DNA from: Syntrophomonadaceae bacterium | Lineage (GTDB): Bacteria; Bacillota; Dethiobacteria; DTU022 | Assembly (NCBI GenBank): GCA_007130585.1 | Contig: SLSE01000173.1 | Location: forward strand, 1 to 10,008 | Reading direction: 5' to 3' | DNA: 10,008 nucleotides | Shown: positions 5,658-10,008 of the stretch, piece after piece | How positions within the stretch are numbered: position 1 is the first letter of the stretch | Layout of the letters: the number at the start of each line of letters is the position of its first letter | Translations under genes and position numbers: made by a program | Notes under the pieces: model-generated | Told to the model about the DNA's origin: nothing | The model's input: the letters and a program-made list of their open reading frames with translations, nothing else | Database searches by the model: none

Positions 5658-6866
5658 TTATACTTCCAGAAGTACTGCATCGGCCTGGGCCAGGCCGCCG
5701 CAAATAGCAGCAGCGCCGAGCCCGCCTTTCCTGCGCCGCAGTTCATAGATCAGGGTCATAATGATACGGGCTCCGCTTGCCCCCACCGGATGGCCGATGG
5801 CAATTGCTCCCCCGTTAACATTGATTTTATCCCGCAGCACCTGCAATTTTTCAGGATCATCCCCCGCCAGGATTTTACTGCTGACCAGGGGCATAGCCGC
5901 AAAAGCTTCGTTTATTTCAATTAAATCAACCCGGTCCAGGGAAATTTCCCCGGCCCGTCCCAGGGCCTTTTCAATGGCCGGGGCCGGGGCGGCGGCAATC
6001 AGGTGCGGTTCCAGGGCTACACTGGCAATACTGCGCACAGATGCCAGAGCCTCCACTCCCAGTTCCTGCGCTTTTTCACGGGACATCAGCACTAAAGCTG
6101 CCGCCCCCGTATTCATACCCGGGGCATTTCCTGCTGTAATTGTAGGGCTTCCGTAGATGGTGGGCAGCGCGGCCAGCTGTTCCAGTGTTACATCGGGCCG
6201 GGGCTGCTCATCCTGCTCTACTGTTATATCCTCTTTTCTGCCGGGAACCACCACAGGGAATACCTCCTCGGCAAATTTCCCCTCCCCAAGGGCCCGGCTG
6301 TACAACTGCTGGCTGCGCAGGGTCCAGCGGTCCTGTTCTTCGCGGCTTACCCCGTACTGCAGGGCAACTTCACCGGCATCTACAGATACCGGGTTCCACT
6401 CGGCATATCCCAGGGCATAGAGCGGATCAATCAGGGAGTCATTTCCCATGCGCCGGCCCCAGCGCAGATTAGGGGCCAGGTAAGGTGTGCGGCTCATGTT
6501 CTCGGAACCCACCGCCACTACAACATCCGCCTCCCCGCTCCTGATCGAACGGTAGCCGAGGTGCAGGGCGGTCATGGAAGAGCAGCAGGCCCGGTCGATT
6601 GTAAGTGATAAGGTGCCCGGGGAAAGCCCCGCTTTTAAAACTGCCTGGCGTCCCAGCACATTGGTTTCCAGGGAATTTTCGGCCAGCACACAGGTACCGT
6701 AATAAAGCTCTTCAACTATTTCCCTGCCCCGGCCCAGCAGGTCCAGGACTTCACCTATCGCCCGGACCCCCAGCTCCAGGCTGCTGAGATCTTTCATGGC
6801 CCCGCCAAACTTGCCAAACGGTGTGCGGGCAGCGGCTGCAATCACAACTTCACGCCTGTCGTTCAT
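5658..6866 (-). CDS. Thiolase (acetyl-CoA acetyltransferase family)
   Basis: This 402-residue thiolase either cleaves a 3-ketoacyl-CoA with CoA or condenses two acyl-CoAs. The nucleophilic cysteine is C94 in DRACCSSMTALHLG (91-104). The active-site NEAFA is at 319-323, the histidine is H359 in GGAIAIGHPVGASGARI (352-368), and the second catalytic cysteine is C389 in AICGGLAQADA (387-397). Two details differ from the common consensus: CCSS instead of CxSG around the nucleophile, and CGGLAQ instead of the usual CxGxGxG. All four catalytic elements are present, so an active enzyme is expected. ATG at 6866 follows GGGAG (6874-6878) by 7 nt. The gene is flanked by the codBA terminator upstream and a convergent operon downstream, so it is transcribed alone. 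A link with the acyl-CoA made by the neighbouring ligase is plausible but unproven, and degradative versus biosynthetic direction is not decidable. Confidence 0.93.
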   Translation of the reverse strand: MNDRREVVIAAAARTPFGKFGGAMKDLSSLELGVRAIGEVLDLLGRGREIVEELYYGTCVLAENSLETNVLGRQAVLKAGLSPGTLSLTIDRACCSSMTALHLGYRSIRSGEADVVVAVGSENMSRTPYLAPNLRWGRRMGNDSLIDPLYALGYAEWNPVSVDAGEVALQYGVSREEQDRWTLRSQQLYSRALGEGKFAEEVFPVVVPGRKEDITVEQDEQPRPDVTLEQLAALPTIYGSPTITAGNAPGMNTGAAALVLMSREKAQELGVEALASVRSIASVALEPHLIAAAPAPAIEKALGRAGEISLDRVDLIEINEAFAAMPLVSSKILAGDDPEKLQVLRDKINVNGGAIAIGHPVGASGARIIMTLIYELRRRKGGLGAAAICGGLAQADAVLLEV

Positions 6867-6941
6867 AGTATCACTCCCTTAAAAGCTGACCTTTATACTT
6901 TCTCCACTCCTGTTTAAATAGCCTTCCCCTGAACATAGCTG

Positions 6942-6991
6942 AAAAAAACAGGGCAATCCCATCCCCCGAAAAAAAACGAAATTGCCCTGTT
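6942..6991 (-). terminator. Intrinsic terminator of the codBA operon
   Basis: On the minus strand an 11-bp perfect stem (6981-6991 with 6947-6957, AACAGGGCAAT against ATTGCCCTGTT) with a 23-nt loop is followed by a run of T (A at 6942-6948 on the plus strand). It lies just past the codA stop at 7021 and separates codBA from the downstream thiolase. The 75 nt between this terminator and the thiolase start show no strong promoter by eye. Confidence 0.85.
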
Positions 6992-7020
6992 CAGTTCAAT
7001 ATCATTTTTTTGAGTTGCTG

Positions 7021-8301
7021 CTATTCATAAATACCCGGAACCTCCAGTCTGACTTCCTCTTCCCGGCAGTATCGCCTGGCCGGTTCGGTCCGGGCCACAA
7101 CCCTGCCTTCTTTTATTACGTACAGGGCTTCCGCTCCCTGGCGCAGGGCATTAATTTTACTGCCGGCATTTAAGATTATCATGTTTGCCGGGTTGCCTGC
7201 CTCAATGCCATAGCCTTCCAGCCGGAAGATGCGGGCCGGATTGTAGGTGAGGGCATCAAAGATCTGTTCCATCTCCTCGTAACCGGTCATGTGAGTCACG
7301 TTGAGGCACATGAAAGCAGCTTCGAGCATACTGCCCCGGCCCAGCGGATACCAGGGATCCATGATCGAATCATGCCCGATTGCGACGTTGACGCCGGCCG
7401 CCAATAGTTCTTTAACCCTGGTCAATCCCCTCCGCTTTGGATAAGTATCAAAGCGGCCCTGCAGGGCGATGTTGTCCAGCGGGTTGGTAATCACATTGAT
7501 CCCCGCTTCTTTCAAAAGCCCGATCAGCTTAAAGGCGTAGGGATTATTGTAGGAATGCATTGCCGTGGTGTGGCTCGCCGCAACACTGCCCTTAAAGCCC
7601 TCTTTAATCGTTTTTGCCGCCAGGTACTCGGCAAACCTGGAGTGATCGTCATCCGTTTCATCGGTGTGCACATCGATATCCTTATTGTATTCCCCGGCCA
7701 GCTTAAAGACTATATCCAGGCTTTCCAGGCCGTCTTCCCTCGTCCGCTCGTGGTGAGGGATACCTCCGACAACATCAGCTCCGGCAGCCAGCGCTTTTTC
7801 AAGCAGCACGGCGCCGCCGGGGTACCTGATAATTCCATCCTGCGGAAAGGCAACAATTTGCAGTTCCACAATATCCTTAACTTCTTTTTTCAGCTCAACC
7901 AGCGCATGCAGGGCAGTCAGGTCCGGATCGCATATGTCTACATGGGTTCTGATATACTGGGTACCCTGGACCACTTCCCACCTGATTGCCTCGGCCGCCC
8001 TTTTCTTTACATCAGCCGTGGTAAGTTCGTCCTTCCGCTCGCCCCAGATCCGGATCCCCTCAATCAGGGTCCCGCTTAAGTTATAACGGGGTGAACCGAC
8101 GGTCAAAACGGCATCGAGATGCACGTGAGGATCGACAAAAGGCGGGGAAACCAACCTGCCCCCGGCGTCTATTTCATTTTTTCCCTTTTCTGCCGCCCTG
8201 TCGGAAACAGACGTGATCCTGCCGTCTTTTACGACGATATCCTGCAGGTTTGCCTGACCGGGAAGTTTGGCCTTTCTGATTACCAGGTCCGGGTTTTTCA
8301 C
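7021..8301 (-). CDS. codA: Cytosine deaminase
   Basis: This is an amidohydrolase-superfamily cytosine deaminase converting cytosine to uracil and ammonia in pyrimidine salvage in the cytoplasm. The 426 residues match E. coli CodA closely along the whole length. Metal and catalytic residues in order are H59 and H61 (DPHVHLD), Q154 (AFPQDG), H212 and E215 (DVHTDETDD), H244 (ASHTTAMHS) and D311 (GHDSIMDPW). LQGRFDTYPKRRG, typical of CodA, is also present. The residue after the catalytic Asp is Ser312 where E. coli has Asp314, and Met314 replaces Phe316, so substrate preference may differ (isoguanine, 5-substituted cytosines or a related base). The start is the GTG at 8301, 8 nt after the GAGAGG at 8310-8315; a GTG three codons upstream overlaps that site. 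It lies 45 nt after codB and is followed by a terminator. The family call is secure, the exact substrate less so. Confidence 0.94.
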   Translation of the reverse strand: MKNPDLVIRKAKLPGQANLQDIVVKDGRITSVSDRAAEKGKNEIDAGGRLVSPPFVDPHVHLDAVLTVGSPRYNLSGTLIEGIRIWGERKDELTTADVKKRAAEAIRWEVVQGTQYIRTHVDICDPDLTALHALVELKKEVKDIVELQIVAFPQDGIIRYPGGAVLLEKALAAGADVVGGIPHHERTREDGLESLDIVFKLAGEYNKDIDVHTDETDDDHSRFAEYLAAKTIKEGFKGSVAASHTTAMHSYNNPYAFKLIGLLKEAGINVITNPLDNIALQGRFDTYPKRRGLTRVKELLAAGVNVAIGHDSIMDPWYPLGRGSMLEAAFMCLNVTHMTGYEEMEQIFDALTYNPARIFRLEGYGIEAGNPANMIILNAGSKINALRQGAEALYVIKEGRVVARTEPARRYCREEEVRLEVPGIYE

Positions 8302-8309
8302 TGCGTACA

Positions 8310-8316
8310 CCTCTCT
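8310..8316 (-). promoter_or_regulatory. Ribosome-binding site fixing the codA start
   Basis: AGAGAGG on the minus strand is 8 nt before the GTG at 8301. It overlaps the alternative in-frame GTG at 8310, which is therefore unlikely to be the start. Confidence 0.65.
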
Positions 8317-8346
8317 TTGCAGACTCTGATCATTTTACTTCCCTGT

Positions 8347-9663
8347 TTAGATATACTCGGCATCTTCATCAATGTCATGATCAAACCCCTTAATTTTAGC
8401 AAACAGGGGCTGCAGGATCAGCATTGCCACAGCCGCGCCGACTATGCCGTTAATGGGCGGAATTCCCGGAATGAATACGGCCGCCAGGCAGCCCAGGATG
8501 TAGGAGACAATGCCGCTCCAGCGGACACGGGCAAAACTGATATGCTCCAGCCTGGGAAGCCTTCCTTTCCAGATTAACCAGAAGTCCGCAATAATCACCC
8601 CGCCCAGCGGCGGGATATAGGTTCCGAGAGCCGACAGCCAGGGCATTAAAAAGTCATATATGCCGGATATTGCCAGGACAATGCCGACAGCGCTGCCGAT
8701 TATTACAAATATCCTCTTGTTATTGATATCAAAAGCTTCCGCCCCGGCCACCCCGAAGGCGTAAGCGGCATTATCATTGGTGGTCCATAAATTTAAAGCC
8801 AGGAATATTACGCCAAAAACAGCAAGGCCCTGGATGGCAAGTACTTCTGCCAGGTCAGGTTCCCCGTAGACAGCTCCCCCGAAGGCGCCGAAGAGCAGCA
8901 TCAACGCGTTGGCTATGAAGAAAGCCAGTAAACCGGCCACAAAAGCCGCCCTGGTTGTTTTGGCAAACCGGGCCCAGTTAGGGGCCTGGGTTCCTCCGCT
9001 GGCAAATGTTCCCACAATAATAGTTAAAGCAGCTGCAAAAGTGATGGTTTCAACAGGCTCTATGGCAATTATCTCCGACATACCCCCGGCATCGCTGATA
9101 GCTATTCCCACGGACCAGAAGCCGAGGATTAGGAGGAGGGGAACACTGGCAATACTCAGTCTTTCCATGCCCTTATAACCGAAATAAGCCGTGCCTCCGT
9201 GCAGGATGCCCCACAGGATCATAAGATAGGGCAGCGATGCGTCGGGCAGGTTTAGTGCGGTAGCAAAAGGTATCGCCATAAATGCTACCGTTACCCCGAA
9301 CCAGCCTATCTGGGTACCGCCAAGCAGGAGGTCGGCCCATTTGGCTCCATACTTGCCCAGCGTATAGCGGGCCAGCATAACCGTGGTCAGGCCGGTTTTG
9401 GCTGCTATGGCGGACAGGGTTGCCACGTAAATACCAAGGAGGATGTTGCCTGCCAGCAGAACCATCAGGAGATCGCTGAAAGGATAAGCTGCTCCCAGGC
9501 TCGCGCCGGCCAGCATGGTGCCGGAAAAAAAGGTGAACCCTAAAAGGACCATGGCTATAGAAAAAAGTGATTTCCTGGCCTCCCGGGGAACGTGCTGGAC
9601 CGGATAGTCAGGATCGTAAGCATGCTCTTTAACATACCTCTTATTTTTACCTGTATCTGCCAT
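8347..9663 (-). CDS. codB: Cytosine permease, NCS1 family
   Basis: This is an integral membrane symporter of the NCS1 (nucleobase:cation symporter-1) family that imports cytosine or a related base for the deaminase encoded next. The 438 residues are slightly longer than E. coli CodB (about 419) through a longer hydrophilic N-terminus (1-30). The body is strongly hydrophobic and compatible with 12 membrane segments. Conserved stretches are LGFTFFSGTM (41-50), GGTQIGWFGV (115-124), the substrate- and ion-site segment WTTNDNAAYAFG (293-304) and PPLGGVIIADFW (351-362). The C-terminus is short and acidic. The start is the ATG at 9663, 8 nt after AGGTGAGG (9672-9679), preferred to an in-frame GTG at 9672 that overlaps this site. 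It is first in a two-gene operon with codA (45 nt gap), and this pairing supports both assignments. Family identity is clear; the precise base carried depends on the deaminase specificity. Confidence 0.94.
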   Translation of the reverse strand: MADTGKNKRYVKEHAYDPDYPVQHVPREARKSLFSIAMVLLGFTFFSGTMLAGASLGAAYPFSDLLMVLLAGNILLGIYVATLSAIAAKTGLTTVMLARYTLGKYGAKWADLLLGGTQIGWFGVTVAFMAIPFATALNLPDASLPYLMILWGILHGGTAYFGYKGMERLSIASVPLLLILGFWSVGIAISDAGGMSEIIAIEPVETITFAAALTIIVGTFASGGTQAPNWARFAKTTRAAFVAGLLAFFIANALMLLFGAFGGAVYGEPDLAEVLAIQGLAVFGVIFLALNLWTTNDNAAYAFGVAGAEAFDINNKRIFVIIGSAVGIVLAISGIYDFLMPWLSALGTYIPPLGGVIIADFWLIWKGRLPRLEHISFARVRWSGIVSYILGCLAAVFIPGIPPINGIVGAAVAMLILQPLFAKIKGFDHDIDEDAEYI

Positions 9664-9671
9664 TATGATCA

Positions 9672-9679
9672 CCTCACCT
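9672..9679 (-). promoter_or_regulatory. Ribosome-binding site fixing the codB start
   Basis: AGGTGAGG on the minus strand is 8 nt before the ATG at 9663. The GTG at 9672 lies inside it and is rejected as the start. Confidence 0.7.
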
Positions 9680-9701
9680 GAATTGATTTAACCGATCAAG
9701 G

Positions 9702-9730
9702 ATTATAAAACTTGCCGTGCAGCTTATCTC
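9702..9730 (-). promoter_or_regulatory. Candidate promoter of codBA
   Basis: A perfect TATAAT on the minus strand (9702-9707) would give a transcript starting near 9695 with a leader of about 30 nt. The hexamer 17 nt upstream (9725-9730, GAGATA) matches the -35 consensus at only 3 of 6, so the promoter is either weak and activator-dependent or wrongly placed. Confidence 0.35.
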
Positions 9731-9975
9731 AGTACATACAGCTCATTTACCACCCCCGTAATGTTTCCCGCTGGCCGTGCGATCAAATCTAATTAAACAG
9801 CTGCTATCATTACCAGTAAAGGTTGCTGTATCCTGAACTTGAAGGTTGTGTGATCGTCAGTTAGTGGAATTATGTGAATTGCCTCTACTTTTACTTTCGG
9901 GAATTATTTTTAAAATCCTGCCGGCGGTGGAAGAATCGCCTGTGATGCTTCGTATCCTGTATAATAGAAGTAGTA

Positions 9976-10006
9976 AATAACCGGGTAAATATTACCCGGC
10001 GTTATT
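9976..10006. terminator. Hairpin at the right edge, probable terminator of an off-window gene
   Basis: CCGGGTAA (9981-9988) pairs with TTACCCGG (9992-9999) across a 3-nt loop. AATAA (9976-9980) and TTATT (10002-10006) extend the stem past a 2-nt bulge. On the minus strand it is followed by TTATTT, and the plus-strand continuation is cut off. It is most likely a transcription terminator, but the strand it serves cannot be decided from this window. Confidence 0.5.
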
Positions 10007-10008
10007 GC

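Larger units (their letters stand above)
9664..10008. other. Intergenic region upstream of codB
   Basis: These 345 bp contain no gene of normal size on either strand. Visible items are the candidate codB promoter, a 10-bp near-repeat (CTTGCCGTGC at 9711-9720 and CTGGCCGTGC at 9771-9780, 9 of 10 identical, 60 bp apart), and a hairpin at the right edge. No purine or other riboswitch was recognised. Confidence 0.7.

Noticed and set aside
9724..9786. Short minus-strand frame with protein-like text (RPAGNITGVVNELYVLR), TTG start at 9786 and stop at 9724-9726.
   Set aside because: It is only 20 codons, has no ribosome-binding site and has an in-frame stop just upstream. It may be a relic of a gene end, but nothing supports expression or identity.
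9664..9990. Purine or other riboswitch ahead of codB.
   Set aside because: No match to the conserved loop sequences of purine or preQ1 aptamers was seen. A covariance-model search would be decisive.
1..10008. CRISPR array, IS element, tRNA, rRNA or prophage signature.
   Set aside because: No regularly spaced repeats, transposase or integrase motifs, or RNA-gene sequences were seen. All large frames are metabolic.

Overview
The window looks like chromosomal DNA of an anaerobic Bacillota, most likely a Clostridia or Desulfotomaculia-type organism (inference). The evidence is strong AGGAGG/GGAGG ribosome-binding sites, frequent TTG and GTG starts, GC-rich genes separated by AT-rich intergenic DNA, and a tungsten-type aldehyde:ferredoxin oxidoreductase. 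There is no trace of phage, IS elements, CRISPR, tRNA or rRNA.

Layout. (1) Positions 1-1334, minus strand: an SCP2-type lipid-binding protein followed by an iron-containing alcohol dehydrogenase whose 3' end runs off the left edge. (2) 1335-1723: a 389-bp AT-rich divergent intergenic region with a near-consensus leftward promoter, candidate rightward promoters and a GC-rich, foldable leader. (3) 1724-5615, plus strand: aldehyde:ferredoxin oxidoreductase (AOR), an AMP-forming acyl-CoA ligase and a MoaD/ThiS-like protein ending in Gly-Gly. Gaps are 18 and 25 nt, and a strong intrinsic terminator overlaps the last codons. (4) 5658-6866, minus strand: a thiolase transcribed alone. (5) 7021-9663, minus strand: codB (cytosine permease) then codA (cytosine deaminase), closed by an intrinsic terminator at 6942-6991. 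(6) 9664-10008: the intergenic region upstream of codB, with a hairpin at the right edge.

How the genes may work together. The two divergent operons can be read as one route: alcohol to aldehyde (Fe-ADH), aldehyde to acid with reduction of ferredoxin (AOR), and acid to acyl-CoA (AMP-forming ligase). The SCP2 protein is a plausible carrier for a hydrophobic substrate, and the MoaD-like protein is a plausible sulfur carrier for the tungsten/molybdenum pterin cofactor that AOR needs. The thiolase could take the acyl-CoA further but has its own transcript. The substrate cannot be read from the sequence. codBA is a separate pyrimidine-salvage module; its deaminase has a natural substitution next to the catalytic aspartate that may alter base specificity.

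Most of the window is recognisable metabolism. The points most worth checking are the divergent alcohol-to-acyl-CoA cassette, the duplicated N-terminal motif of the SCP2 protein, the structured leader of the AOR operon, the terminator embedded in the MoaD-like C-terminal codons, and the CodA active-site change.
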